Under the pieces are notes generated by a model, which was given only the letters and a program-made list of their open reading frames with translations, did no database searches and was not told the DNA's origin. The position numbers and the translations under genes were made by a program. Shown here in pieces: positions 17,698-26,581 of a DNA stretch of 64,000 bases. The number at the start of each line of letters is the position of its first letter. Position 1 is the stretch's first letter. This DNA comes from AR5 sp041499965 (GTDB lineage: Bacteria > Methylomirabilota > Methylomirabilia > Rokubacteriales > CSP1-6). The stretch is taken from assembly GCA_041499965.1 (NCBI GenBank), contig JBGQLG010000009.1, forward strand, positions 1 through 64,000. Reading direction: 5' to 3'.

Positions 17698-19948
17698 GGT
17701 CACCGCCCTCCAGGGGTTCGCTCGTCCAGCGCTTGAGCCTCAGACTGTTGGTCACCACCGATACCGAGGAGAACGCCATCGCCGCGCCGGCCAGGATGGG
17801 CGACAGCCGCACGCCCCACAGCGGATAGAGCACGCCGGCGGCGACGGGAATCAACACGGCGTTGTAGCCGAACGCCCACAGCAGGTTCTGCTTCACGATG
17901 CGGATCGTCCGCCGCGACAGGTCGACCGCGGTGACCACGGCGGCGAGCTCGCCCCGCATCAGCGTCACGTCGGCGGCCTCGATGGCCACGTCGGTGCCGG
18001 AGCCCATCGCGATGCCGACGTCGGCCTGGGCCAGCGCCGGTGCGTCGTTGATGCCGTCACCGACCATCGCGACCACCCGGCCGGCGGCGCGGAGCGCGGC
18101 GATCTCGCGGGCCTTGGCCTCCGGCTGCACCTCGGCCAGGACCCGCTCGATCCCGGCCTGGCGGGCGATGGCCAGCGCGGTCGTCCGCTGATCGCCGGTG
18201 AGCATCGCCACCTCCAGGCCGCGACGACGGAGCGCGGTCACGGCGGCGGCGGCGTCCGGCTTCAGCACGTCGGCCACCGCGACGAGGCCGAGGGCGCGGC
18301 CGGCGAGCGCCAGGTACACGACGGTCTTGCCCTCGGCGGCGAGCGCGGCGGCCGGCAGCGCCAGCGCGTCGAAGTCGATGCCGCGCGCCTCCATCAACGC
18401 GCGGTTGCCGAGCAGGACGCGGCCGTCGACGGCCAGCGCGTCCACGCCCTGCCCGGGCACCGTCACGAACTCGCCGACCGCCGGCAGCGCCAGCCCGCGC
18501 TCCTTGGCGAGCGTGACGATGGCCTCACCGATCGGATGCTCGGAGCCCTGCTCGGCCGCGGCGGCGAGCGCGAGCAGATCGGCCTCGGCGATGCCCGGAT
18601 CGGCCACGACCACGTCGGTGACGCGCGGATGGCCGACCGTCAGCGTGCCGGTCTTGTCGAAGACGAGCGTGTTCACCGCGTGCAGCCGCTCCAGCGCCGC
18701 CGCGCTGCGGACGAGCACGCCGTGCTCGGCGCCGCGCCCGGTCGCCACCATGATGGCGGTCGGCGTGGCCAGCCCCATCGCGCACGGGCAGGCGATGACC
18801 AGCACGGCGACGGCGTTGGTGAGCGCGAAGACCAGCGCGGGCTCGGGACCGAAGCGCCACCAGCCGGCAAAGGTCAGCGCGGCGATCACCAGCACGATCG
18901 GCACGAAGACGGCCGCCACCCGATCGGCCAGGCGCTGGATCGGCGCGCGGGAGCCCTGCGCCTCCTCGACCAGCTTGACGATGCGGGCCAGCGTGGTCTC
19001 GCTGCCCACGCGGGTGGCGCGGAACACGAAGCTGCCGGTTCGGTTCACGGTGCCGCCCGACACCGCGGCGCCCGGCGCCTTGTCCACGGGCAGGCTCTCG
19101 CCGGTGAGCATCGACTCGTCGACGGCGGAGGCACCCTCGACGACGACGCCGTCCACCGGCAGGCGCTCGCCGGGGCGGATACGGACGAGGTCGCCGGCCA
19201 GCACGGCGGCGGTGGGCACGTCGACCTCGGCCCCGTCGCGGAGCACGCGGGCGGTACGCGGGGCCAGGCTCACGAGCCGGCGAATCGCCTCGGACGTGCG
19301 GCCGCGCGCCCGGGCCTCCAGCCAGCGCCCCAGCGCCACCAGCGTGATGACCACCGCCGCGGTCTCGAAGTAGCTCATGGCGCCGGCGGCGTGGAAGAGG
19401 TGCGGCCACAGCGTCACGGCCACGCTGAAGCCGTAGGCGGCGCTGGTGCCGAGCGACACCAGCGTCGACATGCTGGCGCTGCGATGGCGCAGGTCGCTCA
19501 GGAACCCGGCGTGGAAGCTCGCCCCCACCCAGAACTGCACCGGCGTCGCCAGCAGGAGCTGTAGCCAGGGGTCGCGCAGCCACGCGGGCGCCCACGGGAA
19601 GATCCCCGGCATGCCGCCGACGAGCAGCGGCGCCGACAGCAGGGCCCCCACGAGCACGCGAACACCGAGCCGCCGCTGCTCGCGCTCCCGGTCCGCGCGC
19701 TCCCGATCCTCGGCCTCCCCACCCCGCGGGATCGGCGCCGCGGCCAGCTCGTAGCCGGCCGCCGCCACCGCCGCCTGCAGGGCGCCAATGTCGACGGCGG
19801 CGGGGTCGAAGGCCACCGTCGCCCGCTCGGTCGCGAGGTTGACGGACGCCTCCTCCACGCCGGGCACCCGGGCCAGGGCGCCCTCGACCTTGCCGACACA
19901 GGCGGCGCAGTGCATGCCGCGCACGGGCAGCGTCAGCCGCTCGGCCAT
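17687..19948 (-). CDS. copA: Copper-translocating P1B-type ATPase CopA
   Basis: 753 residues, inner-membrane Cu(I) exporter. A single N-terminal heavy-metal domain carries GMHCAACV (residues about 11-18). Then come eight expected membrane helices, the actuator TGES motif (SMLTGESLPVDK), the CPC ion-binding motif in helix 6 (VIACPCAMGLATP), the phosphorylation site DKTGTLT and the hinge GDGINDAP. ATG at 19948 is preferred to the GTG one codon upstream because it forms the TGATG overlap with csoR. Regulated by CsoR through the operon promoter. Confidence 0.97.
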   Translation of the reverse strand: MAERLTLPVRGMHCAACVGKVEGALARVPGVEEASVNLATERATVAFDPAAVDIGALQAAVAAAGYELAAAPIPRGGEAEDRERADREREQRRLGVRVLVGALLSAPLLVGGMPGIFPWAPAWLRDPWLQLLLATPVQFWVGASFHAGFLSDLRHRSASMSTLVSLGTSAAYGFSVAVTLWPHLFHAAGAMSYFETAAVVITLVALGRWLEARARGRTSEAIRRLVSLAPRTARVLRDGAEVDVPTAAVLAGDLVRIRPGERLPVDGVVVEGASAVDESMLTGESLPVDKAPGAAVSGGTVNRTGSFVFRATRVGSETTLARIVKLVEEAQGSRAPIQRLADRVAAVFVPIVLVIAALTFAGWWRFGPEPALVFALTNAVAVLVIACPCAMGLATPTAIMVATGRGAEHGVLVRSAAALERLHAVNTLVFDKTGTLTVGHPRVTDVVVADPGIAEADLLALAAAAEQGSEHPIGEAIVTLAKERGLALPAVGEFVTVPGQGVDALAVDGRVLLGNRALMEARGIDFDALALPAAALAAEGKTVVYLALAGRALGLVAVADVLKPDAAAAVTALRRRGLEVAMLTGDQRTTALAIARQAGIERVLAEVQPEAKAREIAALRAAGRVVAMVGDGINDAPALAQADVGIAMGSGTDVAIEAADVTLMRGELAAVVTAVDLSRRTIRIVKQNLLWAFGYNAVLIPVAAGVLYPLWGVRLSPILAGAAMAFSSVSVVTNSLRLKRWTSEPLEGGDHGR

Positions 19949-20229
19949 CACTTGGCTCCGAAGCGCGAGAACACCTCGATCAGCTCGTCGACCTTCTGCT
20001 GGCGCTCGGACTTGGAGCCGGAGCGGAGGGCCTCGGCGACGCAGGACTCGATGTGGCGGCCGAGCAACAGCTTCTGGACCTGCTCGAGCGCGCCCTGCAC
20101 GGCCGAGATCTGCAGCAGGACGTCCACGCAGTAGGCGTCGGCGTCGATCATCCGCTGCAGGCCCTGCACCTGCCCCTCGATGCGCCGCAGCCGGCCCCGG
20201 GCCTTGGCCTTCGCCTCCTCGTTGAGCAC
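19948..20229 (-). CDS. csoR: Copper-sensing repressor CsoR
   Basis: 93-residue DUF156 (CsoR/RcnR) all-helical repressor; Cu(I) binding releases it from DNA. The C-H-C ligand set is visible: C34 in DAYCVDV, H59 and C63 in RHIESCV. RGRLRRIEGQVQGLQRMI is the DNA-contact helix. GTG at 20229 gives the normal family length; the longer upstream frame adds only low-complexity residues. A palindromic operator sits directly upstream. First gene of csoR-copA-YHS-DUF2889. Confidence 0.94.
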   Translation of the reverse strand: MLNEEAKAKARGRLRRIEGQVQGLQRMIDADAYCVDVLLQISAVQGALEQVQKLLLGRHIESCVAEALRSGSKSERQQKVDELIEVFSRFGAK

Positions 20230-20234
20230 CTCTA

Positions 20235-20249
20235 TACCCCCAGGGGGTA
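20235..20249. promoter_or_regulatory. CsoR operator and csoR promoter region
   Basis: TACCCCC-A-GGGGGTA is a perfect 7+7 palindrome starting 6 bases upstream of the csoR GTG, matching the CsoR-box style (A/T-rich ends, C-run and G-run). On the minus strand GATACT (upstream) and TATAGA (next to the start codon) are -10 candidates; if TATAGA is used the csoR mRNA would be leaderless. Bound CsoR would block the promoter until copper rises. Confidence 0.85.
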
Positions 20250-20293
20250 GTATCGACCGGGCCCGCGGCGCTGTCAAACGACGCGGCGGCGGC

Positions 20294-20656
20294 TCACTCG
20301 AACAGCGAGGGTTGGCTGGCGGCGGGCTCCCGGCGACGGCGCCGGTCGGGCCCCGCCTTCGTGCGCGTCTTCTTCGCGGACGCACCGGCCGCGGCGGGCC
20401 GGGCCGGCCGCGGCAGCTTCCAGCCCTTCTGGTGCGCGATCCGCTCGCCCTGCTTGATCACGAGCAGGTCGACGAGGCGGGCCAGCGGGTTGCCGAGCAG
20501 CGCGAGGTAGCGCTCCCAGTAGCGCGGTGAGTAGGCGAGCGTACGCATCTGGTCGAGCGCCAGCGAGAGCGCGGAGCGGTCACCCTTCCGCGAGGCCAGG
20601 CGCAGATCGAGGAGAATCCGGCGACCGCTGACGCGCGAGGGCGGCGTGCGAGCCAT
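20294..20656 (-). CDS. Small conserved-looking protein of unknown function
   Basis: 120 residues, ATG at 20656. Residues 1-80 have protein-like composition (RRILLDLRLASRKGDRSALSLALDQMRTLAYSPRYWERYLALLGNP in sequence, helical), while the C-terminal 40 residues are basic and low-complexity (KKTRTKAG, RRRRREP) ending SQPSLFE. Not recognised. Cytoplasmic by composition; the basic tail could bind nucleic acid (inference). It lies between the csoR promoter and rng, 67 bases downstream of the rng stop, so it may be the last gene of the mre-rod-rng transcript. Confidence 0.55.
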   Translation of the reverse strand: MARTPPSRVSGRRILLDLRLASRKGDRSALSLALDQMRTLAYSPRYWERYLALLGNPLARLVDLLVIKQGERIAHQKGWKLPRPARPAAAGASAKKTRTKAGPDRRRRREPAASQPSLFE

Positions 20657-20723
20657 CGGAGGGGATGCTAGCGCCGCCGGGCGGTCAGGTCCACTCGCTT
20701 GACGCCGCGCCGGTGACCGGGCG

Positions 20724-22265
20724 TCAGCGCACGCGCAGCTCGTAGTCCTCGCGCGGGGCTTGGCCCGAGGCAGGCTGCACGGTGATCTTCACCTCGAGCG
20801 CGGCCTCGAGACGCTCGATGTCGGCGCGCCCCTCCTCCGCGAGGTACCCGGCCACGTCCGGATGGACGCGAGCCACGATCTCGCGGCCCTCGCCGGGCGG
20901 CGCCTCGGCCGCCGCCTTGCCCTGCACGGCGCGGTAGATCTCGGTCGCCAGCGTCTCGTTGGACTTCACGACGCCGGTGCTGCGGCAGGTCGGGCAGGAC
21001 TGGGTGAGGAGCGCCCGGAGATCCTGGCGCACGCGCTTGCGCGTCATCTCGACCAGGCCCAGCTCGGAGATCTGCAGCACGTTGGTGCGCGCCTTGTCCT
21101 CGGCCAGCGCGCGCTTGACCGCCTTGTAGACCTGCTCGCGGTGCTCGAGCACCTCCATGTCGATGAAGTCGATGATGATGATGCCCCCGAGATCGCGCAA
21201 CCGGATCTGGCGCACGACCTCGCCCACCGCCTCCAGGTTGATCTTGAGCACCGTCTGCTCGAAGTCGCGCTTCCCCACGTACTTGCCGGTGTTGACGTCG
21301 ATCGACACGAGCGCTTCGGTGTGGTCGATGACGATGTAGCCGCCCGATTTCAGCCACACCCGCCGCCGCAGCGCCTTCTCGATGTCCTTCTCGATGCCGA
21401 AGGCGTCGAAGATCGGCGCCCGCTCGGTGTACAGCCGCAGGCGGTCGGTCAGGGCCGGCACCAGCGCCTGCACGTACTCGAGGACCTTGTCGTGGGCGGC
21501 GCGGTCGTCCACCACGAACTCGTCGATCTCGGGTGAGAAGAGGTCACGCACGACGCGGAAGGTCAGGTCGCCCTCCTCGTGCAGGGCCGCCGGCGGCGTG
21601 GCCGCCTCGTACCGCGACCGGATCTGCGACCACAGCCGGCTCAGGAACTCGACGTCGAGCTTGAACTCGGCCTCGCCCTTTCCCTCGGCGTTGGTCCGGA
21701 GGATGAAGCCCCCGGGCGGCAGGTCGAGGCCGCGCAGGGCCGCCCGCAGGCGGTCGCGCTCACGCTCGTCGCGGATGCGGCGGGAGACGCCGACGTGGCG
21801 GGCCTGCGGCATGTACACGACGTAGCGGCCGGGCAGCGAGATGAAGGACGTGATGCGGGCGCCCTTGGTGCCGAGCGACTCCTTGGAGACCTGGACCAGC
21901 ACGGTGTCACCCTTGCTGACCATCTCCTCGATGGGCCCGACCGCCTCCCGCCGCGGCTCCTCGTCGCCGTCGAGCTCGGCGTCGGGATCCACGTCCTCCT
22001 CGGCGGCGGCGAGCATCGGCCGCCCCACGTCGGCGAGGTTGGCCGTGTAGTCGCCCGCGTAGAGGAACGCGTCCTTGGTGAGGCCGATGTCGACGAAGGC
22101 GGCCTGCATACCCGGCAGGACGTTCGTCACCGTGCCCTTGTAGACGCTGCCCACGATCGAGCGGTGCCGGTGACGCTCGAGGTAGAGCTCGGTGAGGAGG
22201 TTACCTTCCTGGACGGCGACGCGGGTTTCGAGCAGACCGACGTTGACGACGATGCGCTTGCTCAC
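20724..22265 (-). CDS. rng: Ribonuclease G (Rne/Rng family)
   Basis: 513 residues, typical RNase G length. Cytoplasmic 5'-monophosphate-sensing endoribonuclease for 16S 5'-end maturation and mRNA turnover. Opening MSKRIVVNVGLLETRVAVQE, S1 domain at about 38-130 (GSVYKGTVTNVLPGMQAAFVDIG), catalytic DNase I-like subdomain with SIDVNTGKYVG and IIIIDFIDM (metal-binding aspartates), and the Zn-link CPTC (SCPTCRSTG). GTG at 22265 follows GAGGG at a good distance. Located right after rodA, as in many bacteria where rng follows the mre/mrd genes. Confidence 0.95.
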   Translation of the reverse strand: MSKRIVVNVGLLETRVAVQEGNLLTELYLERHRHRSIVGSVYKGTVTNVLPGMQAAFVDIGLTKDAFLYAGDYTANLADVGRPMLAAAEEDVDPDAELDGDEEPRREAVGPIEEMVSKGDTVLVQVSKESLGTKGARITSFISLPGRYVVYMPQARHVGVSRRIRDERERDRLRAALRGLDLPPGGFILRTNAEGKGEAEFKLDVEFLSRLWSQIRSRYEAATPPAALHEEGDLTFRVVRDLFSPEIDEFVVDDRAAHDKVLEYVQALVPALTDRLRLYTERAPIFDAFGIEKDIEKALRRRVWLKSGGYIVIDHTEALVSIDVNTGKYVGKRDFEQTVLKINLEAVGEVVRQIRLRDLGGIIIIDFIDMEVLEHREQVYKAVKRALAEDKARTNVLQISELGLVEMTRKRVRQDLRALLTQSCPTCRSTGVVKSNETLATEIYRAVQGKAAAEAPPGEGREIVARVHPDVAGYLAEEGRADIERLEAALEVKITVQPASGQAPREDYELRVR

Positions 22266-22304
22266 GGCAGTATCCCTCCGACACTCGAGCGCGCGCCCGG
22301 TGTC

Positions 22305-23396
22305 TCATTGGAACTGCCGCATCCGGACCGAGAGGAGGAGTCCGAGGGCCATCATGGAGACGACCATCGACGAGCCGCCGTAGCTCATGAAGGGCAGCGG
22401 GATGCCGACGACCGGAATCAGCCCGGTCACCATCCCCACGTTCACGAGCACCTGGGTGGCCACCAGCGCGGTGACGCCCAGGGCGACCAGCCGGCCCACC
22501 GGCTCGCGCGTCGAGGCCGCGATGTCGAATCCGCGGAGCAGGAGCAGCGCGTAGCAGGTGAGCAACACGAGACAGCCGACGAACCCCCACGTCTCGGCGA
22601 ATACGGCGAAGATGAAATCCGTGTGACGCTCCGGAAGAAAGGCCAGCCGGCTCTGCGTCGCGCCGGCCACGCCCTTGCCCAGGAGCTGTCCCGAGCCGAT
22701 GGCGATCTTGGCCTGGATCACGTTGTACGCGCTCCCGAGGGGATCGCGAAACGGGTCCAGGAAGACGAGGATCCTTTCCCGTTGATAGTCCTTCAGGGCG
22801 AGCCAGGCCAGGGGAGCGGCCGCGACGCCGGCGAGGGCAAGCCCTCCCAGGAGTCGCATCCGCATCCCGGCGGCGACCAGCAGGGCGATCAGCACGGGGA
22901 ACAACAGGAGCGCGGTGCCGAGGTCGGGTTGCTTGAGGATGAGCGCCGCCGGCACCACGGCCAGCGGGGCCGCCATCACCAGCACGGTCTTGCCGACCGG
23001 CTGGGCCCAGCGCGACGTCAGCAGCCAGACGGCCATGAGCACGAAGCAGAGCTTGAACAGCTCCGACGGCTGTACCGACACCGGGCCCACGAACAGCCAG
23101 CGCCGCGCGCCCGACACGGTACGGCCGACCAGGAAGACCGCCACCAGCGCGCCCAGCCCGAGCACGTAGAGCAGCGGGGCGGCGCGCACGAGCCGTCGGT
23201 AGTCCAGGCTGGCCATGATCACGAGCGCGATGATGCCCACCCCGAACCAGGCGATCTGCCGGACGGCGACCCCGCCACCGGCCCGGCCGACGTGCAGCGA
23301 GGCCAGGGTGGAGGAGCTCAGGATGACGAGGCCCACGGTGGCGCCGAGCAGGGGCCAGTCGACGTTCTGGAGCAGGCGCCGGTCGATGCCGACCAT
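22305..23396 (-). CDS. rodA: Rod-shape SEDS glycosyltransferase RodA
   Basis: 363-residue SEDS family integral membrane protein with about ten membrane helices; polymerises lipid II glycan strands with PBP2 in the elongasome. Motifs: YNVIQAKIAIGSG, the conserved catalytic-region segment ERHTDFIFAVFAETWGF (essential Asp in HTDF), and GIPLPFMSYGGSSM near the C-terminus. ATG at 23396 lies 3 bases after the mrdA stop, a typical coupled pair. Confidence 0.97.
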   Translation of the reverse strand: MVGIDRRLLQNVDWPLLGATVGLVILSSSTLASLHVGRAGGGVAVRQIAWFGVGIIALVIMASLDYRRLVRAAPLLYVLGLGALVAVFLVGRTVSGARRWLFVGPVSVQPSELFKLCFVLMAVWLLTSRWAQPVGKTVLVMAAPLAVVPAALILKQPDLGTALLLFPVLIALLVAAGMRMRLLGGLALAGVAAAPLAWLALKDYQRERILVFLDPFRDPLGSAYNVIQAKIAIGSGQLLGKGVAGATQSRLAFLPERHTDFIFAVFAETWGFVGCLVLLTCYALLLLRGFDIAASTREPVGRLVALGVTALVATQVLVNVGMVTGLIPVVGIPLPFMSYGGSSMVVSMMALGLLLSVRMRQFQ

Positions 23397-23399
23397 CAG

Positions 23400-25235
23400 C
23401 TATCCACCGAGGTCGACGCTCGCGACCTTCTCCATGAAGATGGCGTTGAGGACCTTGCGGGCGATGGGGGCCGCGACCTGCCCGCCCTTGCCGCCGCGCT
23501 CGACGAGCACGATGACGACCGCCTCGGGATCGCCGACCGGCGCGAACGAGGCGAACCAGGCGTGGTCCTGCCCCTTGTCGGCCCTGGACTTCGCGACCAT
23601 CTGGGCGGTGCCCGTCTTGCCGGCGACGTCGAGCCCGGCGATGCGGGCGGCGGCGCCGGTGCCGCCCTCGTTGACGACCGACCACAGCGACTGGCGCAGG
23701 AACGCCCACACCATCGGGGACAGCTCGACGTGGCCGGTGACACTGCCGCCGTCGCTCCACAGCACGCCCTTGTCGGGGCGCTCGATGCGCTGCACGAGCC
23801 GCGGCTTCCACAGCACGCCGCCGTTGGCGACCGCGCTCATGAAGCGCGCGACCTGCATCGGGGTCACCAGCACCGCGCCCTGCCCGATCGACATGTTCAC
23901 GGTCTCGCCGGCGTGCCAGCCGCCGCCGACCCGCCGGTCGCGCCGCAACTGGGGCTGGGGGATGAGCCCGATCTTCTCGCCCGGCAGGTCGATCTGGGTC
24001 GGCGCGCCCAGTCCGAAGGCGGAGGCATACTTGGCGATGGCGGCCCCGCCGATCTTCAGGCCCTTCTCGTAGAAGAAGACGTTGCACGACTGGCGAATGG
24101 CGCCGAGCAGGTCGACGTTACCGTGACCGCCCTCCTTCCAGTCCTTGAAGGTCCACTCGCCGAGGTGGAAATCGCCCGTGCAGTTCGTGTGATCCGTCGG
24201 CACCAGCGTGCCTTCCTGCAGCCCGGCCGCCGCCACCACGATCTTGAACACCGAGCCCGGCGCGTACTGCGTCTGGATGGTGCGGTTGAGCAGCGGATGG
24301 TCGGGGTCCTGGATCACCCGCAGCCAGGCGTTGCGATCGATGGTGCCCGTGAAGCGATCGATCTCGAACGCCGGCGTGGACACCATGGCCAGCACATCGC
24401 CGTTGCGCGGATCCATCACGACGACGGCGCCGGCGTGGCCTTCCATCGCCCGCTCGGCCGCCTCCTGGACGCGGCGGTCGATCGTGGTCACGACCTGGGC
24501 GCCGGGGTGCGGCTCGGTGGACTGGATCATCCGCATCTGGCGGCCCATCGCGTCGACCTCGATGCGCTCGCCGCCATCGGTGCCGCGCAGGAACTCGTCG
24601 AGCAGCCGCTCCAGCCCGCTCTGGCCGACCATGTCGCCCCGGCGGTAGCGGCCCTGCTTGAGCTGGTCGTCGCTCGCCTCCCGCACGTAGCCGAGCAGGT
24701 GGGCGGCGAATCGGCTGTTGGGGTAGGCCCGCTGGGGCTCGACCTCGACGATGACGCCCGGCAGCTCCAGCTTCCACTCCTCGACCCGGGCGACCTCGTC
24801 CATGCTGAGCCCCCGCCGTACGCGCACCGGCAGGATCGACTCGGGCGAGACCTTGGTCACGGCGTCCTGCAGCTCGGCGAACGGGATCTGCAGCAGGGCG
24901 GCCAGGCGGCCCAGCGTGGCGTCACGCTTGACCGGATCGCGCTCGAGCTCGCGGGGGATGAGCGAGAGGGTGAAGGCCGGCCGGTTGTCGACGAGGGGCA
25001 ACCCCTTGCGATCGAACAGGATGCCGCGGGGCGCGGCGATCGGCCTGACCCGAATGCGGTTCTTCTCGGAGGCCTCCTGGAAACGGCCGCCCTCGAGCAC
25101 CTGCAGATACCAGAGCTGGCAGACGATCAGCAGCAAGGCGGTGATCGCGATACCGGCCATGGCGATGACCCGGCGGCGGCCGGGATCCGGCCGGCCCGGC
25201 ATCCCCGTGCCGAGGTAGCCGAGGCGTCCGCTCAC
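23400..25235 (-). CDS. mrdA: Penicillin-binding protein 2 (peptidoglycan transpeptidase)
   Basis: 611 residues. One membrane anchor (residues about 23-45), a PBP dimerisation/head region, then the transpeptidase domain: active-site SVFK (in YAPGSVFKIV), SCN (RQSCNVFFYE) and KTG (VAGKTGTAQM). Class B PBP2 forms the RodA-PBP2 complex in the periplasm. GTG or ATG at 25235 overlaps the mreD stop. Order mreB-C-D-mrdA-rodA is the textbook cell-elongation operon. Confidence 0.97.
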   Translation of the reverse strand: MSGRLGYLGTGMPGRPDPGRRRVIAMAGIAITALLLIVCQLWYLQVLEGGRFQEASEKNRIRVRPIAAPRGILFDRKGLPLVDNRPAFTLSLIPRELERDPVKRDATLGRLAALLQIPFAELQDAVTKVSPESILPVRVRRGLSMDEVARVEEWKLELPGVIVEVEPQRAYPNSRFAAHLLGYVREASDDQLKQGRYRRGDMVGQSGLERLLDEFLRGTDGGERIEVDAMGRQMRMIQSTEPHPGAQVVTTIDRRVQEAAERAMEGHAGAVVVMDPRNGDVLAMVSTPAFEIDRFTGTIDRNAWLRVIQDPDHPLLNRTIQTQYAPGSVFKIVVAAAGLQEGTLVPTDHTNCTGDFHLGEWTFKDWKEGGHGNVDLLGAIRQSCNVFFYEKGLKIGGAAIAKYASAFGLGAPTQIDLPGEKIGLIPQPQLRRDRRVGGGWHAGETVNMSIGQGAVLVTPMQVARFMSAVANGGVLWKPRLVQRIERPDKGVLWSDGGSVTGHVELSPMVWAFLRQSLWSVVNEGGTGAAARIAGLDVAGKTGTAQMVAKSRADKGQDHAWFASFAPVGDPEAVVIVLVERGGKGGQVAAPIARKVLNAIFMEKVASVDLGG

Positions 25236-25720
25236 GACGTGCGAGCCCGGGTGGACTCGGCCCAGGCCAGCGCGAGCACGAGGGCGGCGCCCAGGAACCC
25301 GTTGTAGAGCGCCTGCGGCAGGACGACGTAGGTCATCAGCTCGCCGAACGGCGCCGGGAAGCGGAACAGCTTGAGCAGCGTGAACCGGGCGAGCCCCTCG
25401 GCGATTGTGAGCAGCACGAGTCCCGGCACCTGCACGAGCGGCTGACTGACCCGCAGGCGGGCCCCGACTGCGCCGATGACGAAGCCGATAAGCGCCTTGG
25501 TGAGCGCCTGCACCCCGAGCAGCCCGCCGGAGGCGGCGTCCTGCAGGAGACCCGCCACGAAGCCGGCCCCGCAGCCGAACTCCGGGCCGCGGCGCAGGGC
25601 CAGCAGCACGACCATGATGAGTGGGATGTCGGGCGCCACGTCGGCGATGCGCAGGGCCGGACCCAGGGTCGCGTGGGCGATGCCGCCACCGAAGATCGCC
25701 ACGGCCACGAACGTACGCAT
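25232..25720 (-). CDS. mreD: Rod shape-determining protein MreD
   Basis: 162-residue hydrophobic protein with about five membrane helices; bridges MreC and cytoplasmic elongation factors. PDIPLIMVVLLALRRGPEFGCGAGFVAGLLQDAASGGLLG is the recognisable MreD segment (read here in parts: GAGFVAGLLQD, LGVQALTKALIGFV). ATG at 25720 overlaps the mreC stop and its end overlaps mrdA by 4 bases. Confidence 0.93.
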   Translation of the reverse strand: MRTFVAVAIFGGGIAHATLGPALRIADVAPDIPLIMVVLLALRRGPEFGCGAGFVAGLLQDAASGGLLGVQALTKALIGFVIGAVGARLRVSQPLVQVPGLVLLTIAEGLARFTLLKLFRFPAPFGELMTYVVLPQALYNGFLGAALVLALAWAESTRARTS

Positions 25721-26559
25721 CAGTCGCTGGGGCTCGGGAAGAGCGCGGCCACGTCGTTGGTGCCCTCGCCGACGATCAACAGCACCTCGTCGATCCGCGC
25801 GAACTCCACGGCGGGCGTCAGCTGGGCGTAGTGGAACAGCGCGGACCCACGATCGTCGATCGCCCGCACCCGTCCCACCGGAATGCCGCGGGGGAACAGT
25901 CCGCCGGCGCCGGAGGTAACGACGAGGTCGCCGACCTGGATCCCGCTGCCGTCACGCGCCATGTACTTGAGACGCAGGGTGCCCCGCGGCTCGCCCTCCA
26001 CGATGCCCTGGGTGCGCGTGCGCACGACGAGCGCCCCCACCGTCGACGCCGGATCGGTGAGGACCTGCACGATGGACGCGCCGGGACGCACGTCGACGAC
26101 GCGGCCGATGAGCCCGTCGGGCCCGATGACGGCGGTCAGGCGGGACACGTGATCGGCGCGCCCGCGATTGACCGTGAGTGACCGCACCCAGCCCCCCCAT
26201 TCGCGCGCGATGACCTCGCCGGACAGCGTGGCCAGCGGCATGGCCTCCTTGAGCGCGAGGAGCCGGCGCAGGCGCTGGTTCTCCTCGACCGTTTCGGTCA
26301 CCCGCAGGGCCTCGACACGCAGCCGCTGCGCCTCCTCGCGCAGGCGGCGGTTCTCGGCCCGGACGTTCTTCCACTCGCGATAGGTCGACCACACGCCGAC
26401 GGTGGCGCGGTTGACGCGGGCCAGGACGCTCTGGATCGGCGTGGTGACGACGGCGAGGACGTCGGAGGCACCGGCGATGTTCCCGCGCATCTGCAGAGTC
26501 AGGAGCACCAGGCAGACCGCGGCGACAGTGCCGAGCAGCACGATCGCGCGGATCTTCAC
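25720..26559 (-). CDS. mreC: Rod shape-determining protein MreC
   Basis: 279 residues. One N-terminal membrane helix (about 5-25), a periplasmic coiled coil (ENRRLREEAQRLRVEALRV, residues about 65-100) and the double beta-barrel domain with VIGPDGLIGRVVDV and GGLFPRGIPVGRV. It scaffolds the elongasome. GTG at 26559 (VKIRAIVLL) is chosen over the longer upstream frame because it places the membrane helix at the N-terminus and has GGGGG about 7 bases upstream. 22 bases separate it from mreB. Confidence 0.94.
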   Translation of the reverse strand: MKIRAIVLLGTVAAVCLVLLTLQMRGNIAGASDVLAVVTTPIQSVLARVNRATVGVWSTYREWKNVRAENRRLREEAQRLRVEALRVTETVEENQRLRRLLALKEAMPLATLSGEVIAREWGGWVRSLTVNRGRADHVSRLTAVIGPDGLIGRVVDVRPGASIVQVLTDPASTVGALVVRTRTQGIVEGEPRGTLRLKYMARDGSGIQVGDLVVTSGAGGLFPRGIPVGRVRAIDDRGSALFHYAQLTPAVEFARIDEVLLIVGEGTNDVAALFPSPSD

Positions 26560-26581
26560 CTTCGACCCCCGAACGTCCGGG

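Noticed and set aside
21579..25307. Open frame of 1242 codons on the plus strand
   Set aside because: It is antisense to rng, rodA and mrdA, has a His/Gly/Asp/Arg-rich composition typical of GC shadow frames, and no recognisable domain.
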